In this document: one piece after another, positions 1 to 8,512 of the stretch
Numbering within the stretch: position 1 is the first letter of the stretch
How the letters are laid out: every line of letters begins with the position of its first letter
DNA from: Devosia sp. YR412
Lineage (GTDB): Bacteria > Pseudomonadota > Alphaproteobacteria > Rhizobiales > Devosiaceae
Assembly: GCF_900110945.1 (NCBI RefSeq)
Contig: NZ_FOFL01000001.1
Span: forward strand, 930,001-994,000
Direction of reading: 5' to 3'
DNA length: 64,000 nucleotides
Program-made: the position numbers and the translations under genes
Notes under the pieces: model-generated
The model's database searches: none
Told to the model about the DNA's origin: nothing
The model's input: only the letters and a program-made list of their open reading frames with translations

Positions 1-1
1 G

Positions 2-109
2 GTCAAGACGCTGACGCATCTTGCCCATTGCTGCGGCGGCGACAACCGTCCCGACTGCCCCATTCTCGATGATCTGGCGGGCGAAGGCCCCGCCAAGCAA
101 GGACACTGA
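2..109 (+). CDS. cueR: CueR-like MerR-family copper regulator, C-terminal fragment
   Basis: Only the last 35 codons are in the window; the gene starts upstream. The visible tail reads HLAHCCGGDNRPDCPILDDL. It carries the two cysteines about eight residues apart that form the Cu(I)-binding loop at the C-terminus of CueR-type MerR regulators. Its stop lies one base before copZ, so the two are probably co-transcribed. Family assignment rests on this metal-binding loop and the copZ neighbour; the DNA-binding domain is not visible. Confidence 0.75.
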   Translation, partial: VKTLTHLAHCCGGDNRPDCPILDDLAGEGPAKQGH

Positions 110-110
110 C

Positions 111-305
111 ATGACTGAAACGACGACATTGACCGTCAACGACATGACCTGCAACCACTGCGTCGGCACAGTCACCAGGGCCCTGCAGGCGGCCCTGCCC
201 GGCGCCGAAATCGCCGTGGACCTGGCCACGCATAGCGTGCGCTTCACCGGCGATGCAGCCAAGGGCAAAGAAGCGATCGAAGAAGCAGGTTATACGCCGG
301 AGTGA
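111..305 (+). CDS. copZ: Copper chaperone, heavy-metal-associated domain (CopZ-like)
   Basis: A 64-residue protein that is a single HMA domain. The metal site MTCNHC, with the two cysteines of the MxCxxC motif, lies near residues 12-17 and is followed by the usual beta-alpha-beta pattern ending in EEAGYTPE. Proteins of this size bind Cu(I) in the cytoplasm and pass it to a P-type ATPase or regulator. The ATG follows the cueR-like stop by one base. Starting at 111 rather than further upstream gives the normal family length and a start right at the domain. Confidence 0.88.
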   Translation: MTETTTLTVNDMTCNHCVGTVTRALQAALPGAEIAVDLATHSVRFTGDAAKGKEAIEEAGYTPE

Positions 306-316
306 TCGCGCCTAGC

Positions 317-440
317 CATCACCCCACCCTCGATCCCTCCCCATCGAGGGGAGGGAAGAACGACTGGGGACCCTCGGCTCGACCGTCTCCCTCCCCCTTG
401 TGGGGCGGGTGGCCGCGAAGGGGTCGGGTGGGGGTAGGTC
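317..440. repeat. Dispersed intergenic repeat, copy 1
   Basis: A C/G-run-rich stretch just downstream of copZ that begins CATCACCCCACCCTCGATCC and ends GGGTCGGGTGGGGGTAGGTC. It contains internal palindromic parts (CCTCCCCATCGAGGGGAGGG). A close copy in the opposite orientation lies at about 37724-37848. It looks like a mobile or structural intergenic element rather than coding sequence. No gene or promoter is evident in it. Confidence 0.75.
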
Positions 441-473
441 CGGGCTCAATCTCTCGACAGGACGACGCGGTCC

Positions 474-1190
474 TCAGGCATCCAGCAGCGGCACGAAGCC
501 GCCGAACACCCGGCGGGCCTCGTCGCCCGAGGCATCCTCTTCATGCATGCGCGGGTCGGTGTAGATTTCCTGCCAGGCCGCGTCGCGCACCGCCTTGCTC
601 GGCCATTCGATGAAGGAAAACACTACCGTCTCGTCGGCCGTGGCCGCCACGGCCTTCCGGAAGTCGGTCAGCTTGCCGTCCGGGACATTGTCGCCCCAGG
701 CATCGACGAAACGGGTGGCGCCGCGTTCGCTGAAGATCGCGCCCTGCCGTTCGAGCAGCGCGCGATAGTCATCCTTGCGCGCGGTCTTGACCGGGATCAG
801 CGAGCCATCGACATAGCCCGGCCGGCCGCCCCGCGTACCCACTTCGTGCAGGCCGGCGAAGCCGCCATAGATCATGCGCGCGCCGTCAAACGGCATGTTG
901 GCGCCGAAGGCTTCCATGGCGGGATCATTCATCATGATCCTGGCCGCGGCGTCGGCCGTCGCCTTGTCGGGATATTCGTGCCAGGAGAACACGATCGTTT
1001 CATCGGGCGTTGCCTTCACGGCGCGGCGGAAATCGGTGACCTCGCCCTCGGGCACGTCGTCGCCCCAGGCTTCGATCACCCGCGTCACGCCATAGCCCTT
1101 GAACAGCCCGAGGCTATCCTCGACGGTCTTGAGATATTTGTCGTAGTTGGCGGTGGGCACGGCCAAAACGAAGCCGGAAATATAGGTCAT
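474..1190 (-). CDS. Tandem DUF1428 domain protein
   Basis: 238 residues made of two copies of a DUF1428 domain. The first copy (about 1-115) and second (about 122-238) share the patterns AWGDxVPxG, TDFRxAV, ATxDETxVFS and an R-x-x-x-GGF ending. DUF1428 proteins are usually single-domain and about 117 residues, so this is an internal duplication. They belong to the ferredoxin-like dimeric alpha/beta barrel group and have no firm function. The start at 1190 is preceded by GGAGAG at good spacing; the open frame further upstream has no homology. The gene appears monocistronic. Confidence 0.8.
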   Translation of the reverse strand: MTYISGFVLAVPTANYDKYLKTVEDSLGLFKGYGVTRVIEAWGDDVPEGEVTDFRRAVKATPDETIVFSWHEYPDKATADAAARIMMNDPAMEAFGANMPFDGARMIYGGFAGLHEVGTRGGRPGYVDGSLIPVKTARKDDYRALLERQGAIFSERGATRFVDAWGDNVPDGKLTDFRKAVAATADETVVFSFIEWPSKAVRDAAWQEIYTDPRMHEEDASGDEARRVFGGFVPLLDA

Positions 1191-1403
1191 TGGGCTCTCC
1201 CTCTCTCTGCTGCTCAGGAAAATCCTCGGCGCGAGGATAGTTCCGTCTTCACAACGGTTGAAGGTGGGCGGTTTAGACAGGGATGGGAGAGATTGGTGAG
1301 CCTCAACGGCGCCAAATCGTCCGGCGTCGTCAGAGGCTCGCAGCATAAATGCCTGTCAGGGCGAAATGTTCCTGCGACAAGTTGTCAAAGCGGCGTAATG
1401 CAC

Positions 1404-1428
1404 AAAGGGCGCCTTGTGGGCGCCCTTT
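1404..1428 (-). terminator. Hairpin terminator downstream of the sugar ABC operon
   Basis: Perfect 10-bp inverted repeat AAAGGGCGCC/GGCGCCCTTT with a 5-base loop, placed just past the stop of the sugar-binding protein on the minus strand. The U-tract is weak, so efficiency is uncertain. Confidence 0.55.
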
Positions 1429-1455
1429 GCATTGAGATGAACGGATTCTGAACGA

Positions 1456-2406
1456 TCAGAACGGGCTGTTGGCGTCGAGATATTCGCCGACATTGTCCTG
1501 GGTGATGACGGTGGAGTCGAGAATGTAGCGACCGCCGACCTGGATGCCGCCGGTGAAGTGCGAGGTGGTCAGCTCGATGGCCGTGGCGATCATGGCCGGG
1601 CTGTAGCTGACGTCGATCGGGGTCAGCTTGTCGCCGGCTTCGACGGCCTTGAGGATCTGCTGCATGCCGGCGCCGCCGACGATGAACATTTCGTCTTCAC
1701 GGCCAGCCTGCTTGATGGCTTCGATGGCGCCGAGGGCGATATCGTCATCCTGGGCCCAAACGCCCTTGATGTCGGGGAAGCGGGTCAGGAAGTCCTGCAT
1801 CACCTTGAAGCCGTCATCGCGGTTCCAGTTGGCGAATTCGTCATCCAGCACCTTGATCTGGGTGCCTTCGATGCCGCCCATGAAGCCGTCGAAACGCTGC
1901 TGGTCGATCGGGATCGGCAGGCCGCGCAGGATCACCACATTGCCGCCCTCGGGCAGCGCTTCCTTGAAATAGGCGGCGGAGTTGGCGCCAAGGCCCGGAT
2001 TGTCACCGGCGACATAGAGGTTTTCGACGCCCGCGATCGAAAGCTGGCGATCGACCACGGTGACGAACTTACCGGCATCCTTGACCTGCTTGATGGCCGA
2101 AGTCATGGCGTCCGGATCACCCGGCAGGATGACCAGGGCATCGATATTGCGGGTCGAAACCATGTCCTCGATGTCGGCGATCTGCTTGGGCGCGTCGGGA
2201 GCCGAAGCAAAGACGAATTCGACATCCGGATAGGTGGTGCCGAGGCGCTCGATGGCCTGCTGGGCGAAATAGTTGACGCCGCCGGTCCAGCCATGGTCGG
2301 CCGCCGGCACGGAAACGCCGATGGTCACCTTGTCCTGTGCGACGGCGACGCCGCCCAGGCTGCCGGCCACGATGGCCGTTGCCATGAGGGATTTTACCAG
2401 TTTCAT
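1456..2406 (-). CDS. Ribose-type sugar ABC transporter, periplasmic binding protein
   Basis: 316 residues. A clear signal peptide (MKLVKSLMATAIVAGSLGGVAVAQ) is followed by a type I periplasmic binding fold of the RbsB/XylF kind. Visible marks are VTIGVSVPAADHGWTGG near the N-terminus, IDALVILPGDPDA and a ligand-site stretch VWAQDDDIALGAIEA. It should capture a pentose, hexose or sugar alcohol in the periplasm and deliver it to the permease encoded upstream. It is the last gene of a minus-strand ATPase-permease-binding protein operon. A gap with a hairpin separates it from the permease, which would favour its higher expression. The sugar cannot be told from sequence. Confidence 0.88.
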   Translation of the reverse strand: MKLVKSLMATAIVAGSLGGVAVAQDKVTIGVSVPAADHGWTGGVNYFAQQAIERLGTTYPDVEFVFASAPDAPKQIADIEDMVSTRNIDALVILPGDPDAMTSAIKQVKDAGKFVTVVDRQLSIAGVENLYVAGDNPGLGANSAAYFKEALPEGGNVVILRGLPIPIDQQRFDGFMGGIEGTQIKVLDDEFANWNRDDGFKVMQDFLTRFPDIKGVWAQDDDIALGAIEAIKQAGREDEMFIVGGAGMQQILKAVEAGDKLTPIDVSYSPAMIATAIELTTSHFTGGIQVGGRYILDSTVITQDNVGEYLDANSPF

Positions 2407-2458
2407 TTCAGTCCTCCCGTAAGTGCCCGTTTTGGGCGATGTAACCCGGTATTCTCCA

Positions 2459-2494
2459 GTGCCGGCCAGCGCTTGACGACTGTTCGACCGGCAC
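2459..2494 (-). other. Intercistronic stem-loop before the binding protein gene
   Basis: Arms GTGCCGG and CCGGCAC enclose a loop of about 22 bases in the 105-base gap between permease and binding protein. Such hairpins often protect binding-protein mRNA or tune expression within ABC operons. The long loop makes this tentative. Confidence 0.3.
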
Positions 2495-2511
2495 GGAAAG
2501 CCTTGTCCTGC

Positions 2512-3516
2512 TCAGCTGTTGCGGCTTCCGCGTTGCAACAGCACGGCAAGAATGATGATGACGCCCTGGAACGCCCCGTTGAGATAGGGACTGATCAGGC
2601 TCTGCAGATTGAGGATATTGCCGATCAGGCCGAGGATCACCACGCCGACCACGGTGCCCCAGACCCGGCCATAGCCGCCCTTGAGAGTGGTGCCGCCGAT
2701 GATCACGCCGGCAATGGCCTCCAGCTCCCACAGCACGCCCGTGGTGCTCGATGCCGAGCCGAGGCGCGGCACATAGAGCAGCACGGCCACGGCAACCAGC
2801 GTGCCCTGCAGGATGTAGGTCAGCAGGCGGACATTATCGACATTGATCGAGGAATAGCGCGCGACCTGCTCGTTGGAGCCGATGGCGGCGCAATGGCGAC
2901 CAAAGGCTGTCCGGCGCATGACGATTTCGCCGCCGATGGCGACCAGCGCGAAGACGATGATCGGATAGGGCACGCCGAGCAGGCCGTCGTAATAGACCGG
3001 GCGATAGACGTCGGCGACTTCGAAATTCAGCGATAGCGTGCCGCCATTGGCGAGGAAGGTGACCAGCGAGCGGAAAATGCCCATGGTGCCCAGCGTCACG
3101 ATGAAGGCCTCGATGCGGCCGCGGGTGATCATCAGTCCGTTGAAGGTGCCGGCCACGCCACCCAGCAGTACGCCGGCCAGCATGCCGGCCAGCACCACGC
3201 CCCAGCCGATGCCCATGGAGGGGATCAACCAATTCATCACCATGATCATCACGCCGGCGATCACTGCGGCCATCGAGCCGACCGACAGGTCAAGCCCGCC
3301 CGAGGTGATGACGAAGGTGGCGCCGATGGCGATGATGCCGATGAAGCTGGAGCGCGCCAGCACGTTGGTCAGGTTGTTGTAGCTGAGGAAATTCTCGTTG
3401 AGCGTAATGCCCAGCAGCACCAGCAGGGCCAGGGCGACCAGCGGCCCGGCGGTCTTGAAATCGATGCGGAAGGCCCGGGCGGGCTTGGCCATGGCGTCAG
3501 GCATTGATGCGCTCAT
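2512..3516 (-). CDS. Ribose-type sugar ABC transporter permease
   Basis: 334 residues of the BPD_transp_2 (RbsC/XylH) family, with about eight to ten hydrophobic segments. It has the family stretches ITSGGLDLSVGSMAA, GTFNGLMITRGRIEAFIVTLG and ISPYLNGAFQGVIIILAVLL near the C-terminus. It forms the inner-membrane channel for the importer. The start at 3516 is the first ATG; a GTG nine bases upstream is possible. The start region overlaps the end of the ATPase gene by about 20 bases, so the two are translationally coupled. Confidence 0.88.
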   Translation of the reverse strand: MSASMPDAMAKPARAFRIDFKTAGPLVALALLVLLGITLNENFLSYNNLTNVLARSSFIGIIAIGATFVITSGGLDLSVGSMAAVIAGVMIMVMNWLIPSMGIGWGVVLAGMLAGVLLGGVAGTFNGLMITRGRIEAFIVTLGTMGIFRSLVTFLANGGTLSLNFEVADVYRPVYYDGLLGVPYPIIVFALVAIGGEIVMRRTAFGRHCAAIGSNEQVARYSSINVDNVRLLTYILQGTLVAVAVLLYVPRLGSASSTTGVLWELEAIAGVIIGGTTLKGGYGRVWGTVVGVVILGLIGNILNLQSLISPYLNGAFQGVIIILAVLLQRGSRNS

Positions 3517-5038
3517 TGTGTTCACTCTGCTTGATGCCGGCGGCGTACCGCATGATTTCGGACTCGGTGATCTCGGCGCCTTCCAGCATGCCGGCCAGGC
3601 GCCCTTCCCGCATCACCACGACACGGTGGGCGAGGCCGATCACCTCCTGCATTTCCGAGGAGATGACGATGATCGATTTGCCCTCGGCCGCGAGGGCCGC
3701 GATGATGTGATAGATCTGCTGCTTGGTGCCGACATCGATGCCGCGCGTCGGCTCATCCATGATGATGATGTCCGGTTCGCTTTCCATGGTCTTGCCCAGC
3801 ATCAGCTTCTGCTGATTGCCGCCCGACAGCCGCCCGACCGCAACGCTGGCGTCGCGGGCGCGGATATCGAAGCGGCGCACCGCCCGCTCCAGCGCGCGGG
3901 TCTCGCTCGCCGTATCGAGGAAGCCGGCTTTGAGGTGCTTCTGCAGGGTGAGGAGCGTCAGGTTGGGCCGCAGGCCCATGTTGAGCAGCAGGCCCTTGCC
4001 CTTGCGATCCTTGGTCATATAGGCGAGCCCGGCATCGACCGATTGCGCGACGCGGGTGAAGTTGACGGGCTTGCCGTCGAGGGTGATTTCGCCGCCATTG
4101 AGGTGATGCAGCCCGACCACCGCCTCGGCCACAGCCGTTCGGCCCGAGCCGATCAGCCCGGCAAAGCCGAGGATTTCGCCACGGCGCAGGTCGAAGGAAA
4201 TATCCTTGACGCCCTTAGCCACGAGATTGCGCACGCCGAGCACCACCGGCGCATCGACATCGGGTTCGATCTTGGGCGGGAACAGGTTGGAGAGCTCGCG
4301 CCCCACCATCATCTGGGCGATGGAATCGGGCGTCAGTGCCTCGGTGCCGACCGTGGCGATCAACTGACCGTCGCGCAGCACGGTGACTCGCGCCGCCAGC
4401 TGCATGATCTCGTCGAGCTTGTGGGAGATGAAGATCACCGCGACGCCGCGGTCGGTCAGGCGGCGGATCTGCTCGAACAGCGTCTCGGTCTCGCCCACCG
4501 ACAGCACTGCCGTCGGCTCGTCCATGATCAGCACGCGCGCATCGCGGCTGATCGCCTTGGCTATTTCCACCATCTGCTTGTCGGCCACCGACAGCGTCGA
4601 GATCCGCGCATCGGGGTCGACATAGACATGCAGGGTTTCCATGACGGCGCGGGCGCGCTTGCGCATTTCGCGGACGTCGAGGAAACCGAATATCTTGAGT
4701 TCGCGACCGAGGAAGATCGAATCCGCCACCGTCAGGTGTTCGGCGAGGTTCTGCTCCTGGTGGATCAGCACAATGCCCAGCGCCTCGGCCGCGCCATTGG
4801 GCGGCAGGACCACGGTCTGGCCATCGAGGCTGATCGAGCCGGAGGTCGGCTCTTCGATGCCGGAAAGGATTTTGATCAGGGTGGATTTGCCGGCGCCATT
4901 CTCGCCGATGATGGCATGAACCTCACCGGGCTTGACGTCGAAGTCGACGCTGAACAGCACCGGGATGTCGCCGAACGACTTGGAAATCCTGTGCGCGGAC
5001 AGAATTGCAGACGCAGGCGTGCCTTCGGCACTGCTCAT
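3497..5038 (-). CDS. Ribose-type sugar ABC transporter, duplicated ATPase
   Basis: 513 residues with two ABC domains, as in RbsA/XylG. The first has Walker A GENGAGKST and Walker B ARVLIMDEPTAVL. The second has a degenerate Walker A (GLIGSGRTA), signature LSGGNQQKLMLGK and Walker B DIIIMDEPTRGID; the degenerate second P-loop is normal for the family. The start at 5038 is preceded by GGGAGGGG; a longer upstream frame has no homology. It is the first gene of the operon, divergent from a LacI regulator with two operator-like boxes in between. Confidence 0.9.
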   Translation of the reverse strand: MSSAEGTPASAILSAHRISKSFGDIPVLFSVDFDVKPGEVHAIIGENGAGKSTLIKILSGIEEPTSGSISLDGQTVVLPPNGAAEALGIVLIHQEQNLAEHLTVADSIFLGRELKIFGFLDVREMRKRARAVMETLHVYVDPDARISTLSVADKQMVEIAKAISRDARVLIMDEPTAVLSVGETETLFEQIRRLTDRGVAVIFISHKLDEIMQLAARVTVLRDGQLIATVGTEALTPDSIAQMMVGRELSNLFPPKIEPDVDAPVVLGVRNLVAKGVKDISFDLRRGEILGFAGLIGSGRTAVAEAVVGLHHLNGGEITLDGKPVNFTRVAQSVDAGLAYMTKDRKGKGLLLNMGLRPNLTLLTLQKHLKAGFLDTASETRALERAVRRFDIRARDASVAVGRLSGGNQQKLMLGKTMESEPDIIIMDEPTRGIDVGTKQQIYHIIAALAAEGKSIIVISSEMQEVIGLAHRVVVMREGRLAGMLEGAEITESEIMRYAAGIKQSEHNERINA

Positions 5039-5097
5039 GGATACCCCTCCCTCGAATGCGGCCAAGTTTACCCGGCTCTTCATCCTTGATTGAGTCA

Positions 5098-5132
5098 TGT
5101 AAAGGTTTTCATGGATGATGTAAAGGTTTACA
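5098..5132. promoter_or_regulatory. Two phased LacI-type operators
   Basis: TGTAAAGGTTTTCA at 5098-5111 and the perfect inverted repeat TGTAAAGGTTTACA at 5119-5132. They differ at one base and their starts are 21 bp apart, two helical turns. Both lie between the divergent ABC operon and lacI-type gene. They are the best candidates for the operators of the LacI-family regulator, probably also for autoregulation. Confidence 0.7.
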
Positions 5133-5229
5133 CAAACGGAAAACGGGGCGAGCCTGTGGGAGGGACTGGTGTCCGGCAAACCATCTGCTACAGGCGATGG
5201 GGGACGCCAGCGGGCGTGCGGAGTGAACC

Positions 5230-6267
5230 TTGCAGCAGCACAAGCTGGCGACCATCGATGAGGTAGCGGCGATTGCCGGCGTCTCCATCGCCACGGTCAG
5301 CCGCGCCATCAACGAGCCGACGAAGGTGGCCGACGAGACCCGTCGCCGCGTCACCGAAGCCATTGCCCAGACCGGCTATACGACCAATGCCATGGCGCGC
5401 TCGCTGCGCATGCGCCGCTCCAACATGATCCTGATTTTGGCGCCCGATGTCGGCGATCCAAATTTTTCCAATATTCTCGTCGGGCTTGAGACCGAAGCCA
5501 GCAAGCGCGGCTATGGCGTGCTGATTGGCAATACGCAGAATGACGCGACGCGCGAGACCGATTATCTGCGCTTCATCAGTTCCAACCAGGCTGACGGGCT
5601 GATCCTGTTTACCGGCCACCTGCCCTATGGCTTTGGCACCGAGACCGGCGAGGCGCGGCTGCCGCCGATGGTGGCGGTCAACGAGCCGGTCAGCAATAGC
5701 GACGTGCCCTTTGTCGGCGTCGACAATTTCGAGGGCGCCCGCGTTGCCACCGAGCATCTGATTTCGCAGGGCCATCGCCGCATCGCCTTCATCGGCCACT
5801 CGACCAGCAAGGCGGTCAACATGCTGCGCGAGCGCGGCTACCGCGCGGCGCTGGAAGGGCAAGGCATCAAGGTCGATCCGCGCCTGATCCTCGATGGCGA
5901 CGGCACCACCGAGTCGGGCCGCCAGGCGACCGAGGCGATGTTCGTTCGCGACGTGCTGCCGAGCGCCTTCTTCTGCGTCAATGACGCGACGGCTTTGGGC
6001 GTGATCATCTCGCTCAATGCCCGGCGCTACGACCTGCCGCAGCAATTTTCGGTGATGGGCTTTGACGACATTTCCTTCGCCAGCTTCGTCACCCCCTCGC
6101 TGACCACGATGAAACAACCCCGCCTCAAGATCGGCGAAGAAGCCATGGACCTGCTGCTGGCGCTGCTGGAGGGCAAGCCGCCAAGACAGAAGGAAGTGCT
6201 GCTGCGGGCGGAGTTGATCGTGCGGAATTCGGTGGGGCGGGCTGGATGGGATGACCGCCAGCAGTGA
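5230..6267 (+). CDS. LacI-family transcriptional regulator of the adjacent sugar importer
   Basis: 345 residues. The N-terminal LacI helix-turn-helix (ATIDEVAAIAGVSIATVSRAIN) is followed by a hinge and a periplasmic-binding-like ligand domain (LILAPDVGDPNFSNILVGLE, IAFIGHS, AFFCVNDATALG, VMGFDDISFASF). It starts with TTG: an in-frame TGA lies two codons upstream, and GGAG precedes at a suitable distance, so this start is nearly forced. It is divergent from the sugar ABC operon and probably represses it until the sugar binds. Confidence 0.9.
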   Translation: MQQHKLATIDEVAAIAGVSIATVSRAINEPTKVADETRRRVTEAIAQTGYTTNAMARSLRMRRSNMILILAPDVGDPNFSNILVGLETEASKRGYGVLIGNTQNDATRETDYLRFISSNQADGLILFTGHLPYGFGTETGEARLPPMVAVNEPVSNSDVPFVGVDNFEGARVATEHLISQGHRRIAFIGHSTSKAVNMLRERGYRAALEGQGIKVDPRLILDGDGTTESGRQATEAMFVRDVLPSAFFCVNDATALGVIISLNARRYDLPQQFSVMGFDDISFASFVTPSLTTMKQPRLKIGEEAMDLLLALLEGKPPRQKEVLLRAELIVRNSVGRAGWDDRQQ

Positions 6268-6309
6268 TGCAGCAGCACAGATACCATCCCCCAGCGACGC
6301 GTAGAGAGA

Positions 6310-6663
6310 CTAATAACCCCGCTTCGCCAACCATTCCTCCATCCAGGCAATTTCTTTTTCCTGCGCGGCGATAACGGCCTCGGCCAGCGCCTTCACCTCG
6401 GGGTCGCTGCCGTGCTCCAGCACGATGCGCGCCATGTCGACCGCACCCTGATGGTGCGGGATCATTGAACGGATGAAATCCAAATCGGCATCTCCGGTCA
6501 GTTCTAGAGACATGTCTTGGTGCATTTTCGCATTGGCCGCGGCATAGGCCTCGCTGGCGGGGCCGGTGGCTGGCGCCGCCATGGCGTGGCCCGTGTGATC
6601 CTGCGCCTGGGCTGGCACGGCTAAAAGCATGGCGACGGATACGGCGAACAAGAACGACTTCAT
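6310..6663 (-). CDS. DUF305 family secreted protein
   Basis: 117 residues. A signal peptide (cleavage likely after AVPAQA) is followed by a DUF305 helical domain with the hallmark [13 protein letters not shown], plus an early Met/His-containing AKMHQDM. DUF305 proteins are periplasmic or extracytoplasmic four-helix proteins, often found with copper-handling genes; some bind Cu. Here the gene stands alone, about 6 kb from the copper genes. A metal role is only inference. Confidence 0.8.
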   Translation of the reverse strand: MKSFLFAVSVAMLLAVPAQAQDHTGHAMAAPATGPASEAYAAANAKMHQDMSLELTGDADLDFIRSMIPHHQGAVDMARIVLEHGSDPEVKALAEAVIAAQEKEIAWMEEWLAKRGY

Positions 6664-6800
6664 GGCGTCAACCTCATTGATGGTTCGACCAGGCTGCCCC
6701 CTTGCCCTTTGGGAAGGTCAATGCCTTCGAGCATTGTTTCACGCAGCCACCGCGTCAATGCTAACAGTCTGCTAACGCAAACCACCCCGATGCGAGTGCC

Positions 6801-7304
6801 CTAGCCCCCCGATTTCAGCCGTTCCAGGATCGCATCAAACTTGGCCATGGAGGCATTGGCGCCGCCTTCCATGCCGCTGTCGATCACGCCCTGGCGCTGT
6901 TCGAAGCTCTCGAGCTTGGACACGGAACGATAAAACGTCCTGCCATCGCGCGCTTCGAAATTGTGTTCCTCGTAGAAGCGGTCATCCTCGGGAAACATGC
7001 CCTCCACGACAAAAGTGTTGCGGATCAAGCTCTTGGGCTGAACATCGAGATAGGTGCCTAAGAAGGTCACGTCCTGGCCGTCGCCCATGGACGAGACGAT
7101 TCGCCACTTGCCACCCTTGCGCACGTCCAGTTCGACGACGCGGTTGTCCTCGCGGGGTCCCCACCAGTGTACAACATGCTCGGGACTGGTCCACACGGTC
7201 CAGACCAGGTCCAGTGGCGCGTCGAATGTGCGCGACATGATGATCAGCGGTTGATCGTCGGGCAATTCGGTCTTGAAGAGGTTGGGGGTGGATTGAACAG
7301 TCAT
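6801..7304 (-). CDS. SRPBCC/AHSA1 family protein
   Basis: 167 residues of the START-like AHSA1 family: SRTFDAPLDLVWTVWTSPEHVVHWWGPR near the N-terminus, then GGKWRIVSS and a C-terminal helix MAKFDAILERL. The family binds hydrophobic ligands in a deep cavity; the ligand here is unknown. The start is fixed by GAGGAG eight bases upstream. It follows an ArsR-type regulator gene by ten bases, a very common two-gene arrangement in alphaproteobacteria. The two are surely one operon. Confidence 0.85.
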   Translation of the reverse strand: MTVQSTPNLFKTELPDDQPLIIMSRTFDAPLDLVWTVWTSPEHVVHWWGPREDNRVVELDVRKGGKWRIVSSMGDGQDVTFLGTYLDVQPKSLIRNTFVVEGMFPEDDRFYEEHNFEARDGRTFYRSVSKLESFEQRQGVIDSGMEGGANASMAKFDAILERLKSGG

Positions 7305-7314
7305 CTTGGTCTCC

Positions 7315-7656
7315 TCAGTTCTTGGTTTTGGATTTCGGGGTCTGCAAAGTGGTGAGATAGGCATCGAGCTGGTCGAGGTTCTGCTCCCAGAAGCGGCGAT
7401 AGGTTTCGAGCAGGGCGGCGACGTCGCGCATGGGGCCGGCCTCCAGCCTGCAGGGCCGCCATTGCGCCTGCCGGCCGCGACTGACAAGGCCCGCGCTTTC
7501 GAGCACCTTGATATGCTTGCTGACCGCGGCCAGCGTCATGTCAAAGGGCTCGGCCAGTTCGTTGACGCTGGCCTCGCCCAGCGCCAACCGGGCCAGGATG
7601 GCGCGGCGGGTCGGATCGGCGAGGGCAGACAGCGTTGCGCTTAGCGGGTCGGTCAT
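7315..7656 (-). CDS. ArsR-family transcriptional regulator
   Basis: 113 residues, a single winged helix: LADPTRRAILARLALGEASVNEL followed by the recognition region MTLAAVSKHIKVLESAGLVSR. No cysteine metal site is seen in the DNA-binding helix (a single Cys lies near residue 69), so it is of the non-metal ArsR type that pairs with SRPBCC proteins. It leads the two-gene operon. The AT-rich stretch just upstream includes a loose inverted repeat (TATTAT at 7656 and ATAATA ending 7680) that might be its operator, but this is weak. Confidence 0.88.
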   Translation of the reverse strand: MTDPLSATLSALADPTRRAILARLALGEASVNELAEPFDMTLAAVSKHIKVLESAGLVSRGRQAQWRPCRLEAGPMRDVAALLETYRRFWEQNLDQLDAYLTTLQTPKSKTKN

Positions 7657-7746
7657 ATTATTTAACAGTTTTGTATAATACTACTTGGTTTAATACTGCG
7701 CAGCGACCGGCTTGTCAACCGCCCTGCCCTCGGGCAAGGAGGAGCC

Positions 7747-8475
7747 ATGAAAACCATCCTCATCGTGGGCATCGGCGCCGGCAATCCGGAGCATCTGACG
7801 GTTCAGGCGATCAATGCGCTCAACCGCGCCGACGTGCTGTTCGTGCCCGACAAGGGCGCCGGCAAGGGTGATCTCGCTGCCCTGCGCCGCGATATCATTG
7901 CGCGTTATGTGACCAATCCGGCGAGCCGCACCGTGGGCTATGACGTGCCGAAGCGCGATGCCGCCAGTCCGGATTATGGTGCCGGCGTGCAGGACTGGCA
8001 CGATGATCTCGCCAGCATTTTCAAGGGCTTGCTGGATGATATGCCCGAGCACGGTGCGGCGGCCTTCCTGGTCTGGGGCGATCCGAGCCTTTACGATTCC
8101 ACCATCCGCATCGTCGGAAAGCTGCGCGGCCAATACGCCGTGGAAATCGTCCCCGGCATCACGTCCATCCAGGCCCTGACCGCCTCCCATGGCATTGCTC
8201 TCAACCGCATCGGTGAGCCGGTCCACATCACCACCGGCCGCAAGCTGGATGATGTGAAGGAAGACACCGTGGTCATGCTCGACGGCCAGACCGCCTTCAT
8301 GCAGGCCGATCCAGAACTCGATATCTTCTGGGGCGCCTATCTCGGAACGGCGGACGAAATCACCATCTCCGGCCGGCTCGGCGCGGTGCGCGAGCAGATC
8401 GTCGAAGCCCGCAAGGCGGCGCGGGAGCGGCATGGCTGGATCATGGATACCTATCTGCTGCGCAAGCCGGACTGA
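7747..8475 (+). CDS. cobF: Precorrin-6A synthase (deacetylating), CobF
   Basis: 242 residues. Tetrapyrrole methylase fold with an N-terminal VGIGAGNPEHLTVQAI, an SAM-site region LVWGDPSLYDST and VEIVPGITSIQALTA. CobF methylates precorrin-5 at C1 and releases acetate in the aerobic cobalamin pathway; anaerobic organisms lack it. AGGAGG precedes the ATG. It is the first gene of the cob operon. Only about 90 bases separate it from arsR, too few for a cobalamin riboswitch. Confidence 0.9.
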   Translation: MKTILIVGIGAGNPEHLTVQAINALNRADVLFVPDKGAGKGDLAALRRDIIARYVTNPASRTVGYDVPKRDAASPDYGAGVQDWHDDLASIFKGLLDDMPEHGAAAFLVWGDPSLYDSTIRIVGKLRGQYAVEIVPGITSIQALTASHGIALNRIGEPVHITTGRKLDDVKEDTVVMLDGQTAFMQADPELDIFWGAYLGTADEITISGRLGAVREQIVEARKAARERHGWIMDTYLLRKPD

Positions 8476-8512
8476 CGGTTCCCCCGGCCGCCGCAATCCG
8501 CTAAAAAGCCCC

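Noticed and set aside
317..440. CRISPR array or IS remnant
   Set aside because: No regular repeat-spacer pattern, no transposase fragment and no clear terminal repeats; better described as a dispersed intergenic repeat.
1558..5089. Long open frames on the plus strand opposite the sugar ABC genes
   Set aside because: They mirror the codon structure of the minus-strand ABC genes, have low-complexity His/Asp/Arg/Gly-rich translations and no recognisable domain.
7656..7680. Inverted repeat TATTAT/ATAATA at the arsR start as an operator
   Set aside because: Arms are only six A/T bases with a wide gap; the AT-rich promoter alone explains it. Mentioned only in the arsR entry.
7657..7746. A cobalamin riboswitch ahead of cobF
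   Set aside because: Only about 90 bases are available and no B12-box-like conserved sequence was seen.
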